Source of the DNA: Lachnoanaerobaculum umeaense
Lineage (GTDB): Bacteria > Bacillota > Clostridia > Lachnospirales > Lachnospiraceae
Reading direction: 5' to 3'
Length of the DNA stretch: 64,000 bases
NCBI RefSeq assembly: GCF_003589745.1
Contig: NZ_CP032364.1
Coordinates: 868,001-932,000 of the forward strand
A program made the translations under genes and the position numbers. The notes beneath the pieces are model-generated. The model was not told the DNA's origin. It made no database searches and saw only the letters and a program-made list of their open reading frames with translations. Within the stretch, counting starts at the first letter, position 1. Every line of letters begins with the position of its first letter. This document shows, one piece after another, positions 43,978 to 52,471 of the stretch.

Positions 43978-44433
43978 ATGCTTAGAGTGTGGTTTGGTGA
44001 TAGAGATAATGTAATATATAATACATCAGTATATTTTAGAAACAGATATAAAGACAGCTGGATTACAGATGAATTTGCAAAAGCTGCTATTAAAGATATT
44101 GACAGATCTGAAGTATTGGATGCAAATACTATTCAAAGCCCTGTTTTGGGACAAATTCCGCCGGATAAGCTATCAGGTGGTGTAAAGGCTTTGATTCTTA
44201 TGAAAAATGAACCGGGTAAGACGTTTAATGCATCCAACTGTGGAGATAATTGCTCAAAATGGATACTGAAGCTTGGTAAAGAACAGGATTTCACGATAGC
44301 CCTATATCATATAATGGATTTTGGAAAGGAAGATTTTGAAATCCGTATTTTAAATGATAGAAAACTAATAGTGCATAATATGAGAGAGTTTTTAGATGCA
44401 GCGGATAAATATCTTAAGGAGAATATGCAGTAA
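43978..44433 (+). CDS. DUF4869 protein
   Basis: A 151-residue protein with the DUF4869 pattern: MLRVWFGDRDNVIYNTSVYF, WITDEFAKAAIKDIDRSEV, LSGGVKALILMKNEPGKTFNA, NCGDNCSKWILKL and YHIMDFGKEDFEIRILN. The function is not known. TGGAGG precedes the ATG. It shares one nucleotide with the next gene (TAATG), so the two products are probably made together. A fragment of a second copy lies at 46667-46718. Confidence 0.88.
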   Translation: MLRVWFGDRDNVIYNTSVYFRNRYKDSWITDEFAKAAIKDIDRSEVLDANTIQSPVLGQIPPDKLSGGVKALILMKNEPGKTFNASNCGDNCSKWILKLGKEQDFTIALYHIMDFGKEDFEIRILNDRKLIVHNMREFLDAADKYLKENMQ

Positions 44434-45398
44434 TGATTGGTAGGGTAAGTATTAAGATAAGCAATCAAAGAAACTCTTATAAATTCACACTAAATAGGAA
44501 TATTACTATTCTTCGTGGAGATAGCGGCACAGGAAAGACCACATTGTATGATATGATTAGAGACTACAATAATCTGGGAAGAGAAAGCGGAGTAAAGATT
44601 AGCGGTGGTAATATAGTAACGCTGGAAGGGAAAAATTGGGAAGACGAGCTTGATAAGTTGAATAACGCCGTTATAGTGATTGATGAAGGAAGTAAGTTCG
44701 TATTTTCAAAGGAATTTGCAAATAAGGTAAAGGGTTGCGATAATTACTTCCTAATAATAACAAGAAGTTATCTTTCACAGTTGCCATACAGTGTTGATGA
44801 AATATATCGTATTAAGGGTACCGGAAAGAACAAAGAATTTGAGAGAGTTTATACTGATATTGATAAATTTTATGATAATCCTGATCCAAATAGATTTCCA
44901 TTCATGCCGGATATTATTATTACAGAAGACAGCAAGTCCGGATATGAGTTTTTCTTAGATACTGTAAAAAATACAAATATAAAATGTGAAGCAGCAGGAG
45001 GAAAGTCTAAAATTAAAGGACTTTTGAAAAAATATAAGAATTTTAATATCATTATTGTAGCAGATGGTGCTACTATTGGGTGTGAGATGGAGAGCCTTGT
45101 AAAAGAACAAGAACTCAGTTACGGTAAGTTGGCATTATTTTTGCCGGAGTCCTTTGAATGGCTGATTTTAAAATCCGGTATATTTGGAAATAGCACAGGA
45201 ATAACAGAGACCTATATTTATGCTGACAGTAAAAAATATGAGAGTTGGGAACAGTATTTTACAGATTTATTGATGAAATTAAGTGAAAAGGATTCGTATA
45301 AGAAATATAGTAAAGTAAAATTACCTTTATACTACATACAGCCAGACATAAAAGAGAAAATAATGATGCAGATTCCACATATTAAGTTAGACAAGTAA
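44433..45398 (+). CDS. P-loop ATPase partner of DUF4869
   Basis: A 321-residue protein with a Walker A motif (ITILRGDSGTGKTTLYDMI, near residues 28-38) and a Walker B-like AVIVIDEGSKFVF (about 80-90), followed by an uncharacterised C-terminal half with IIIVADGATIGCEMESL, reminiscent of a TOPRIM-like or nucleotide-binding strand. Tight coupling with DUF4869 marks a conserved two-gene unit, possibly with the DUF4846 lipoprotein as third. Role unknown; such pairs in islands are often defence- or stress-related. Confidence 0.75.
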   Translation: MIGRVSIKISNQRNSYKFTLNRNITILRGDSGTGKTTLYDMIRDYNNLGRESGVKISGGNIVTLEGKNWEDELDKLNNAVIVIDEGSKFVFSKEFANKVKGCDNYFLIITRSYLSQLPYSVDEIYRIKGTGKNKEFERVYTDIDKFYDNPDPNRFPFMPDIIITEDSKSGYEFFLDTVKNTNIKCEAAGGKSKIKGLLKKYKNFNIIIVADGATIGCEMESLVKEQELSYGKLALFLPESFEWLILKSGIFGNSTGITETYIYADSKKYESWEQYFTDLLMKLSEKDSYKKYSKVKLPLYYIQPDIKEKIMMQIPHIKLDK

Positions 45399-45406
45399 AG
45401 TGTAAT

Positions 45407-45585
45407 ATGAAAAGAAATAAATTATATTTACTACTGATTATGATATTTTTTATTCTCAGGTTGTATGAGAAAAGATGAAAACATCATCTTAAATGAGGAG
45501 GCAGAAAGTACAATTACTGAAGATAATACTTCTGCTGAAGCTAATGATAATGAGAGCACAGAAGAGAGTTTTAAGGATGCTTGGT
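45407..45585 (+). pseudogene. Degenerate 5' copy of the DUF4846 lipoprotein gene
   Basis: Aligns with the start of the gene at 46747: both begin MKRNKLYLLL, and the following CTCAGGTTG and GAAGCAGAAAGTACAATTA-type stretches recur. A small indel breaks the frame before the lipobox, giving a stop after 23 codons. The similarity ends near 45585, at a junction with an ORF6N fragment. Confidence 0.82.
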
Positions 45586-45622
45586 GTAATGTTAAACAAT
45601 AAGGTTTTGAAAATTTAGTATG
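45581..45622 (+). pseudogene. ORF6N gene 3'-end fragment
   Basis: TAATGTTAAACAATAAG and the following bases nearly equal the last codons of the ORF6N gene ending at 39793 (39755-39796). It directly abuts the lipoprotein remnant, so this is a recombination scar. Confidence 0.7.
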
Positions 45623-45639
45623 TAAATAAAAGGACACCT

Positions 45640-45716
45640 TTTAGTAAGCTTATTAAAAAAAGTAATTAAGAAAATCCGGTTTACTAGTCTTGGTAAATTT
45701 GAATTTGGTGGTTTGA
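45640..45716 (+). repeat. Island repeat R, copy 4
   Basis: TTAGTAAGCTTATTAAAAAA, AGTAATTAAGAAAATCCGG and TTTACTAGTCTTGGTAAATT closely follow copy 1. It stands directly before the GNAT gene at 45720. Confidence 0.8.
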
Positions 45717-45719
45717 AGC

Positions 45720-46160
45720 ATGAATTATATAAGACAAGCAACGATTAATGATTTAGTGAGAATAGCTGAAATATTTGTATTTAACTATAGGCTGAATTTT
45801 TATCCGATATTTCAAGAAGATACTTTCTATTTTGAAGAGTTAACAGTTTTTAATATGGTAGAAAGTTTTGCAAAAGAATTAGATAGCATATGGGTATATG
45901 ATGATGGTGTAGTAAAAGGATTTATTCAAATCGAAAAACTAGAAGTGAAGAGATTATTTGTTGAACCTGTTCTTCAAGGGAAAGCAATCGGAACTGAATT
46001 GTTAGAATATGGAATAGCAGAAAGGGATGCAAATCATTTATGGGCATTAGAAAAAAATATAAAAGCAATAGCATTTTATAAAAGACATGGTTTTGACACG
46101 ACAAATGAAAAGAAATATGAAGAAGGCACAACAGAGTTTCTTGTTCGTATGGAGAAATAA
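45720..46160 (+). CDS. GNAT acetyltransferase
   Basis: A 146-residue acetyltransferase (RLFVEPVLQGKAIGTELLEYG and AIAFYKRHGFDTT). Its target is unknown. The ribosome site is weak; the ATG begins 4 nt after repeat R copy 4. It sits between two broken copies of a neighbouring module, so it arrived after the duplication or as part of it. Confidence 0.85.
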   Translation: MNYIRQATINDLVRIAEIFVFNYRLNFYPIFQEDTFYFEELTVFNMVESFAKELDSIWVYDDGVVKGFIQIEKLEVKRLFVEPVLQGKAIGTELLEYGIAERDANHLWALEKNIKAIAFYKRHGFDTTNEKKYEEGTTEFLVRMEK

Positions 46161-46233
46161 ATCTCAGTTTGCTAAGCTCGGTAATTAGAATTTAAAAAAC
46201 CGAATTATAAAAACAATGAGGGACATATAAAAT

Positions 46234-46650
46234 ATGAAATTGAAATTGAAATTAGAAAATATTGAATCGAAAAGAACTGAAGAACTGGCAAATTTAATCA
46301 GATCATACAATAGATCCAATAGAGAACCATCTAAAAGCGAACCACTTAATATTTATCTGGAAGATGAACAGGGCAATTTAAAGGCAGGAATGGTAGCGGA
46401 AACTTTTGGAAATTGGCTTGAGATTGAATATTTATATGTCAGTGATGATTTACGGGGACAAGGGATCGGTTCAAAAATTTTGAAAATGGCGGAAAGAGAG
46501 TCAAAAGAAAGAGGGTGTAAGTATTCATTTGTGGATACTTTTAATTTTCAAGCACCGAAATTTTATGAAAAGCATGGTTATAAAGAAGTGTTTGCATTGG
46601 AAAAATACCCTTATACAGGTGAGAGGTACTATTATACAAAAGAGTTATAA
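46234..46650 (+). CDS. GNAT acetyltransferase
   Basis: A 138-residue acetyltransferase with LYVSDDLRGQGIGSKILKMAE (acetyl-CoA loop, shown in part), then YSFVDTFNFQAPKFYEKHGYKEVFALEKYP, typical of the YitH/ElaA-like group that acts on small molecules or peptides. GAGGGA precedes the ATG. Distinct from the GNAT at 45720. Confidence 0.88.
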   Translation: MKLKLKLENIESKRTEELANLIRSYNRSNREPSKSEPLNIYLEDEQGNLKAGMVAETFGNWLEIEYLYVSDDLRGQGIGSKILKMAERESKERGCKYSFVDTFNFQAPKFYEKHGYKEVFALEKYPYTGERYYYTKEL

Positions 46651-46666
46651 TATAATGTAGTGTAAA

Positions 46667-46750
46667 TGTTGTGGAGATAATTACGTAAAGTGGATTTTAA
46701 ATCTTGGAAAGGATGAATACAGAATTTGAGAGAGCTTATACTGACTATGA
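46667..46750 (+). pseudogene. Fused remnants of DUF4869 and its ATPase partner
   Basis: 46667-46718 matches the middle of the DUF4869 gene (NCGDN-KWIL-LGK region); 46719-46750 matches the ATPase gene around FERVYTD. The roughly 550 bp between these points in the intact unit at 43978-45398 are missing here. The remnant runs straight into the lipoprotein gene. Confidence 0.8.
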
Positions 46751-47697
46751 AAAGAAATAAATTATATTTACTATTGTTTATGATGATTTTTATATTCTCA
46801 GGTTGCATGAGAAAAAATGAAAACATCACCACAAGTGAGGAAGCAGAAAGTACAATTATTGGAGATAATATTGTTGTAGAAGCTAATAATAATGAGAGCA
46901 AGGAAGAAAGCACTGAGGAAAGTGTTGTGAAACTTTCAGATTTTATAAATCCGGAAGGAAATACACTTTTTACCCGTTTTATTACTCCAAAGGGATATAA
47001 AAGAATGGGAGCAGCCGAGGGAAGCTTTGCGGAGTTTATAGGAAATTATTTGCTTGAGCCTAACGGTACTCATGTACATTACTTTGATAAAAGAGAAAAA
47101 GGCGGAGACGGTCACGCCGCAGTATTTTCTATGGAAGTGGCAGAAGAAGATTTGCAGCAGTGTGCAGACAGTATCATGCGAATATATGCCGAATATCTCT
47201 ATAAAAGTGGTAAATATGATAAGATCAGTTTTCATTTTGTAGACGGCTTTGTATGCGACTTTAACCACTGGAAACAAGGATATAGAGTAAAGTTTGCGGA
47301 TGATAAGCCTTATTGGGATCAGGTTGCTTCAGCTGATGACAGTGAAGAAACTTTCAAAAAATATCTACGAATTGTATTTGCATATTCATCTACTCTGTCT
47401 ATGGAAAATGAGGCAAGACCTATAGATATATCAGAACTTAAGGTAGGGGATATTTTTATAAAGGGCGGAAGCCCAGGACATGTGGTGATGGTGGCAGATA
47501 TATGTGAAAATGAATCCGGAAAAAAGGCATTTTTGCTGGCACAGGGATTTATGCCGGCACAAAGTTTTCATATAATAAAAAATCCTGCTCATAGTGAGGA
47601 CCCATGGTATTATGAAAATGAGGTAAAATATCCCTTCAGAACACAGAATTACACATTTGATGAGGGGAGTTTAAAAAGGCTTGATTATTTAGATTAG
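46747..47697 (+). CDS. DUF4846 lipoprotein
   Basis: A 316-residue lipoprotein: hydrophobic signal with lipobox FSGC (Cys20), an acidic Asn/Glu/Ser-rich linker (about 25-60), then a DUF4846 domain (FTRFITPKGYKRMG, IMRIYAEYLYKSGKYDKISFHFVDGF in part, SPGHVVMVADICEN, LAQGFMPAQSFHI). The GHVVMV histidine region looks like an NlpC-type or papain-like pocket, but the activity is not known. It probably sits on the outer face of the membrane. Its upstream region is the fused remnant, so the native ribosome site may be lost or weak. Confidence 0.85.
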   Translation: MKRNKLYLLLFMMIFIFSGCMRKNENITTSEEAESTIIGDNIVVEANNNESKEESTEESVVKLSDFINPEGNTLFTRFITPKGYKRMGAAEGSFAEFIGNYLLEPNGTHVHYFDKREKGGDGHAAVFSMEVAEEDLQQCADSIMRIYAEYLYKSGKYDKISFHFVDGFVCDFNHWKQGYRVKFADDKPYWDQVASADDSEETFKKYLRIVFAYSSTLSMENEARPIDISELKVGDIFIKGGSPGHVVMVADICENESGKKAFLLAQGFMPAQSFHIIKNPAHSEDPWYYENEVKYPFRTQNYTFDEGSLKRLDYLD

Positions 47698-47785
47698 CAT
47701 TAAGTGAGGGTAAAAGCATTACATACTAATTATATAGTATATGTCTATTTCAATGTGAAATAAGTATTTTCAAATAGCAAATTTA

Positions 47786-47824
47786 AAAAGGTCGAAGTAG
47801 TCTATAGACTATATCGGCCTTTTT
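47786..47824 (+). terminator. Terminator at the island's right side
   Basis: AAAAGG (47786-47791) pairs with CCTTTT (47818-47823); an inner TAGTC-TATA-GACTA palindrome extends the stem; T-run follows. The remaining gap up to hsdM has no gene. Confidence 0.8.
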
Positions 47825-47947
47825 GAATATATAAGAGTTTGTATACAAGTGTAATATACTCTATTTTAATACTTAAGAATATGATAAGATAGATTAATTA
47901 AATGTTTAAATAATATTATAGAATTTAAATAGGATGGAGAATAAATA

Positions 47948-49480
47948 ATGGCCGGAAAAAATAATACAAATATAGGTTTTGAAAAGCAAATTTGGGATGC
48001 CGCTTGTGTGCTGTGGGGACATATACCTGCAGCAGAATATAGGAAGGTTATTGTAGGTCTTATTTTTCTTCGCTATATATCAAGTGCGTTTGAAAGACGT
48101 TATGATGAATTGGTAAAAGAAGGTGATGGATTTGAAAATGATAGAGATGCATATGCAGAAGAAAATATTTTCTTTGTGCCTGAGGAAGCTCGTTGGAGTA
48201 AAATTGCATCTGAAGCTCATACACCTGAAATCGGTACAGTAATTGATGATGCTATGAGAGCCATTGAAAAAGAGAATACGACACTTAAGAATGTTTTACC
48301 TAAAAACTATGCTAATCCTGATTTAGATAAAAGAGTACTTGGAGAAGTTGTAGATTTATTTACGAATGAAGTGAAAATGGACGGGACAGAGGCCGGTAAA
48401 GATTTATTGGGTAGAACATATGAATACTGTATTGCTCAGTTTGCAGCATATGAGGGAACAAAGGGAGGAGAGTTTTATACACCTTCAAGTATTGTAAAAA
48501 CAATTGTAGCTATACTGAAGCCATTTGATAATTGCCGAGTATATGATCCTTGTATGGGAAGTGGTGGCATGTTTGTGCAGAGTGAAAAGTTTGTACAGGC
48601 TCACAGTGATAACAGGGGAAATATTTCTGTTTATGGTCAGGAATCAAATGCAGATACGTGGAAGATGGCAAAAATGAACATGGCGATAAGAGGAATTGAT
48701 GCAAACTTCGGTGCTTACCACGCAGATACATTTTTCAATGATCTTCATAAGACTTTAAAGTCGGATTTTATTATGGCAAATCCACCGTTTAATCTTTCAA
48801 ATTGGGGTGCAGAAAAATTAAAAGATGATGTCAGATGGAAATATGGAATGCCACCGGCAGGAAATGCAAACTATGCTTGGATACAGCATATGATTCATCA
48901 TTTAGCACCTAATGGCAAAATAGGATTAGTACTTGCCAATGGTGCATTATCATCTCAAACTTCAGGAGAGGGAGAAATAAGAAAGAGAATCATAGAAGAT
49001 GATTTAGTTGAAGGTATTGTAGCTTTACCTACACAGCTTTTTTATAGCGTAACTATTCCTGTAACATTGTGGTTTATTACTAAGAATAAAAAGCAAAAAG
49101 GAAAGACTCTATTTATTGATGCCAGAAAAATGGGTTATATGGTTGATAGAAAACATAGAGATTTCACAGAAGGAATACAGGAAGACGGAAGTCTGGGAGA
49201 TATTGATTTATTAGCAAAAACATTTGAGGATTTTCAAAATGGAGTATTGGAGGAAAAGAAAGGATTTTGTGCAATAGCTTCAATAGAAGATATAGCAAAG
49301 CAAGATTATATATTAACACCGGGTCGCTATGTAGGAATTGAAGAGCAGGAAGATGATGGAGAACCATTTGAGGAAAAAATGTCAAGATTAACTTCAGAGC
49401 TTTCTGATATGTTTAAAAAGTCCCATGAACTGGAAGAAGAGATAAGAAAGAAATTGGGGGCGATTGGGTATGAAATTTAA
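47948..49480 (+). CDS. hsdM: Type I restriction-modification methyltransferase subunit HsdM
   Basis: A 510-residue adenine-N6 methyltransferase subunit. The N-terminal HsdM_N helical domain (QIWDAACVLWGHIPAAEYRKVIVGLIFLRYIS, shown in part) is followed by motif I (VYDPCMGSGGMFVQ, about 200) and motif IV NPPF (ANPPFNLSNWG, about 277). With HsdS it forms the sequence-specific methylase; with HsdR it also cuts. It overlaps hsdS by 11 nt. Confidence 0.97.
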   Translation: MAGKNNTNIGFEKQIWDAACVLWGHIPAAEYRKVIVGLIFLRYISSAFERRYDELVKEGDGFENDRDAYAEENIFFVPEEARWSKIASEAHTPEIGTVIDDAMRAIEKENTTLKNVLPKNYANPDLDKRVLGEVVDLFTNEVKMDGTEAGKDLLGRTYEYCIAQFAAYEGTKGGEFYTPSSIVKTIVAILKPFDNCRVYDPCMGSGGMFVQSEKFVQAHSDNRGNISVYGQESNADTWKMAKMNMAIRGIDANFGAYHADTFFNDLHKTLKSDFIMANPPFNLSNWGAEKLKDDVRWKYGMPPAGNANYAWIQHMIHHLAPNGKIGLVLANGALSSQTSGEGEIRKRIIEDDLVEGIVALPTQLFYSVTIPVTLWFITKNKKQKGKTLFIDARKMGYMVDRKHRDFTEGIQEDGSLGDIDLLAKTFEDFQNGVLEEKKGFCAIASIEDIAKQDYILTPGRYVGIEEQEDDGEPFEEKMSRLTSELSDMFKKSHELEEEIRKKLGAIGYEI

Positions 49481-50672
49481 GACGGAGAAATTGGGTGATT
49501 TTTTATATGTAAAAGGAAGGATAGGATGGAAAGGACTTAAAAAAGACGAATATCTAAGTGATGGGGTTTATCGTATTATTAATGGAGAAGCATTAACTAA
49601 AGATGGTATTGATTGGAGTAAAGCAGGTTTCATTTCAAAAGAACGGTATGAAGAATCTCCAGAAATAATGCTTCAGAATGATGATATTTTAATATCTAAA
49701 GATGGGACAATAGGTAAGTTAGGGTTTGTTAGAAATTTAGAAAATCCATCAACTGTTGCATCAGGAATATTTGTATTAAGAAATTTGAAGCCGGAAATGA
49801 TTAATATACGATTTATATATAATTATTTGTCTTCAGTTTATTTTAGAAATTATATTATTTCAAGAACGGAAGGCAGCGTGATTCCACATTTGTATCAGAA
49901 AGATTTTGTGGATTTATATTTTCCTTTGCCTTCCCTTAAAGAACAGAATAAAATTGTAGATGTTTTAGATACAATTTCATGTAAAATTGAAATTAATAAA
50001 ATGATAAACAATAATTTATTAGAGCAAGTGCTAACGTTATATCGTAATAGATTTATCGATACCATCAACAACAAGCGAAGAATTTTCCGTGCTGACAAAT
50101 ACTTTGATATTTCTATCGGTAAAACTCCACCTAGAAAGGAGCCACAATGGTTTAGCACTAATCCTCAAGATATTACTTGGGTATCTATTTCTGATATGGG
50201 CACTTGTGGACTTTATATTAGCAGTAGCTCCGAGCAGCTAACAAGAGAAGCTGTTGAACGACATAATGTTAAAATCGTACCTGACAATACCATTTTACTT
50301 AGCTTTAAGTTAACAGTCGGTAGAATAGCAATTACAAATGGAGAAATGACTACCAATGAAGCTATTGCACATTTCAAAACTGACAAAAAGGAAATAAATG
50401 AATATCTATATTGTTATTTGAAGTGTTTTAACTACCAAACTATGGGTAGTACATCATCAATCGCAACAGCCGTAAATTCAAAAATAATCAAAGGAATGCC
50501 TTTTGTTGTACCAACCGATGATGAACTAATAGATTTTCATAGCGTAGCTGCTCCAATATTTGCCAAGATAAAGGCTAGTCAAACCGAAAGTAAAAACTTG
50601 ACAGCAGTCAGAGATATATTACTACCTAAACTTATGTCCGGCGAACTTGATGTCTCAAACATCGACATTTAA
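49470..50672 (+). CDS. hsdS: Type I specificity subunit HsdS (expressed copy)
   Basis: A 400-residue protein with two target-recognition domains (TRD A about residues 1-160, TRD B about 200-360), each followed by a conserved helix: LKEQNKIVDVLDTISCKIEINK in the middle and KNLTAVRDILLPKLMSGELDVS at the end. The ATG at 49470 overlaps the hsdM stop; the TTG at 49464 is an unlikely start. The central repeat AAACAATAATTT at 50006-50017 and the 3' repeat at 50640-50660 recur inverted in the partial copies, so TRD B is exchangeable. Confidence 0.95.
   Translation: MKFKTEKLGDFLYVKGRIGWKGLKKDEYLSDGVYRIINGEALTKDGIDWSKAGFISKERYEESPEIMLQNDDILISKDGTIGKLGFVRNLENPSTVASGIFVLRNLKPEMINIRFIYNYLSSVYFRNYIISRTEGSVIPHLYQKDFVDLYFPLPSLKEQNKIVDVLDTISCKIEINKMINNNLLEQVLTLYRNRFIDTINNKRRIFRADKYFDISIGKTPPRKEPQWFSTNPQDITWVSISDMGTCGLYISSSSEQLTREAVERHNVKIVPDNTILLSFKLTVGRIAITNGEMTTNEAIAHFKTDKKEINEYLYCYLKCFNYQTMGSTSSIATAVNSKIIKGMPFVVPTDDELIDFHSVAAPIFAKIKASQTESKNLTAVRDILLPKLMSGELDVSNIDI
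50006..50017 (+). repeat. 12-bp central hsdS recombination repeat, copy 1
   Basis: AAACAATAATTT codes for the NNN part between the two TRDs. The same 12 bp occur at 52450-52461 (same orientation) and 53093-53104 (inverted). Confidence 0.75.
50640..50660 (+). repeat. 21-bp 3'-terminal hsdS inverted repeat
   Basis: The 21 bp coding for GELDVSN at the end of hsdS recur exactly, inverted, at 52480-52500 in the reverse hsdS half. Confidence 0.9.
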
Positions 50673-50689
50673 GCCGCTAATAGACTCGA

Positions 50690-50811
50690 AAACTGCTCCG
50701 CAGTTTCCTCGTTACCACCTCTGTCAGACACCTTGCCGTCCGTATGCAAGTATTCGTCCGTCTTCGGTGTCTGCCTACGCTGCTTCGCAGCTATCCGTGC
50801 GTTGCACGGAT
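50690..50811 (+). other. Cluster of GC-rich hairpins after hsdS
   Basis: Four inverted repeats in 122 bp: AAACTGC-TCC-GCAGTTT (50690-50706), CAGACACC with GGTGTCTG (50725-50773), GCTGC-TTC-GCAGC (50779-50791) and ATCCGTGC-GTT-GCACGGAT (50793-50811). The stretch is clearly more GC-rich than its surroundings. No T-runs follow, so they are not ordinary terminators. Nothing coding is apparent in 50673-50927. Confidence 0.7.
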
Positions 50812-50927
50812 GAATCGGTAAATTATTGTTTGATATATAACCTATAACTCTTGTGGGTGGAAAGAGCTAATATAAGGGGACTTCCGCCCCGCAGTCGTTC
50901 TCTAAGAAAAACAAAGGAGGATAGACT

Positions 50928-51911
50928 GTGAAACAAGATTTAATCAAAAATGTTGTTCAAGAAATGTTGCCATATTTGAACAATGCACAAAATGAAAAGT
51001 TGAGAGAAGTTTTACAATATACCTTGGCAAACTATGATGTAATAGAAAGGCAACAAAAAGTACAAACTTCTGAAAAGAGCTTTGTAGAATTGTTTTTATC
51101 AGCAAAACGTATAGAGGGTTGCTCCGAGAAATCTCTGAAATATTACAGGGCTACTATTGAAGCTATGCTTGAAAAAGTAGAAAAAGAAGTCAAACACATA
51201 GTTACAGATGATATAAGGGAGTACTTAACTGATTATCAGAAAAATAAAAATACAAGTAAGGTTACAATAGATAATATCCGACGTATTCTTTCAAGTTTCT
51301 TTTCTTGGCTTGAAGATGAGGATTATATACTGAAGAGTCCTGTAAGACGAATACATAAAGTAAAAGCAGGGACAAATATTAAAGAGACTTATTCAGATGA
51401 ATCATTGGAGCTTATGAGGGATAATTGTAAGGAAATCAGAGATTTAGCGATTATAGATATGCTTGCTTCAACAGGTATGCGTGTTGGTGAAATGGTGTTA
51501 CTTAACAGGAATGATATTGATTTTAATGAGAGAGAATGTATAGTATTTGGTAAAGGTAGTAAGGAAAGAGTTGTCTATTTTGATGCTCGTACAAAGATAC
51601 ATTTAAAAAATTACTTGGAAAGCAGGGTAGATGATAATCCGGCACTATTTGTATCATTAAAAGCACCATACGAAAGATTGAAAATTGGTGGAGTTGAAGT
51701 GCGTCTAAGAGAATTTGGAAAACGGCTAGGAGTACAAAAGGTACATCCACACAAGTTTAGACGAACACTTGCTACTATGGCTATAGATAAAGGTATGCCA
51801 ATCGAGCAGTTACAACAACTTTTGGGACATAGTAAAATAGATACAACCTTGCAATATGCAATGGTAAAGCAGAGTAATGTGAAAATTGCTCATAAGAAAT
51901 ATATTGGTTAG
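50928..51911 (+). CDS. Tyrosine recombinase, probable hsdS invertase
   Basis: A 327-residue XerD/phage-integrase-type recombinase with a SAM-like N-terminal domain (about 45-130) and a complete catalytic set: R185 (STGMR), K209, H275 and R278 (HPHKFRRT), H301 and Y310 (GHSKIDTTLQYA). GTG start with AAAGGAGG upstream. It lies between an intact hsdS and two partial hsdS genes, the standard position for the enzyme that shuffles type I specificity genes. Confidence 0.93.
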   Translation: MKQDLIKNVVQEMLPYLNNAQNEKLREVLQYTLANYDVIERQQKVQTSEKSFVELFLSAKRIEGCSEKSLKYYRATIEAMLEKVEKEVKHIVTDDIREYLTDYQKNKNTSKVTIDNIRRILSSFFSWLEDEDYILKSPVRRIHKVKAGTNIKETYSDESLELMRDNCKEIRDLAIIDMLASTGMRVGEMVLLNRNDIDFNERECIVFGKGSKERVVYFDARTKIHLKNYLESRVDDNPALFVSLKAPYERLKIGGVEVRLREFGKRLGVQKVHPHKFRRTLATMAIDKGMPIEQLQQLLGHSKIDTTLQYAMVKQSNVKIAHKKYIG

Positions 51912-51925
51912 ACAGGAAAATATAT

Positions 51926-52471
51926 ATGTGTAAATGGATTGAGTGTAAAATATCTGATATTGGTACAGTTGTTGGCGGTGCAACTCCGTCGACAAATATA
52001 CATGAGAATTATGAGAATGGAACTATTCCTTGGATAACACCTAAAGATTTGTCTACATTCAGTGGTCGCTATATTCAGAGAGGGGAAAGAAACATTACTG
52101 AAGTTGGTTTGAAAAACTGTTCGACACAATTGCTACCAAAGAATACAGTGTTATTTTCGTCAAGAGCTCCTATAGGATATGTGGCTATTGCATCAAATGA
52201 TTTATGTACAAATCAGGGATTTAAGAGTGTGATTCCGAATAAAAATATCGATCCAAATTTCTTGTATTATTTGCTTAAATATAATAAAGAGAGAATCGAA
52301 GGTATGGGAAGTGGAACAACATTTAAAGAAGTATCTGGAAATACAATGAAGAATATACCTGTTTATGTTCCAGAAGATAAGAAAGTACAAGAGAAAATTG
52401 CATCTATACTTGGTTCTATTGATGATAAAATAGAAGAAAATGAGAGAATAAACAATAATTTTGTATATTAG
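51926..52471 (+). CDS. Partial HsdS: one TRD (C) plus central helix, truncated
   Basis: A 181-residue half specificity subunit. One TRD (CKWIECKISDIGTVVGGATPST, in part, to NTMKNIPVYVPED) and the conserved helix KVQEKIASILGSIDDKIEENERI follow, then it ends at NNNFVY. The frame is open exactly up to the central repeat at 52450-52461. In the alternative orientation of the next segment it would continue into a second TRD and give a full-size HsdS of about 395 residues. Confidence 0.88.
   Translation: MCKWIECKISDIGTVVGGATPSTNIHENYENGTIPWITPKDLSTFSGRYIQRGERNITEVGLKNCSTQLLPKNTVLFSSRAPIGYVAIASNDLCTNQGFKSVIPNKNIDPNFLYYLLKYNKERIEGMGSGTTFKEVSGNTMKNIPVYVPEDKKVQEKIASILGSIDDKIEENERINNNFVY
52450..52461 (+). 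repeat. 12-bp central hsdS repeat, copy 2
   Basis: AAACAATAATTT at the end of the plus-strand half gene; forms an inverted pair with 53093-53104, 631 bp apart. Confidence 0.75.

Noticed and set aside
34800..47700. Calling the island a true integron
   Set aside because: No integron integrase is in the window, and the repeats do not show clear RYYYAAC/GTTRRRY core sites; the idea is kept only as a hypothesis.
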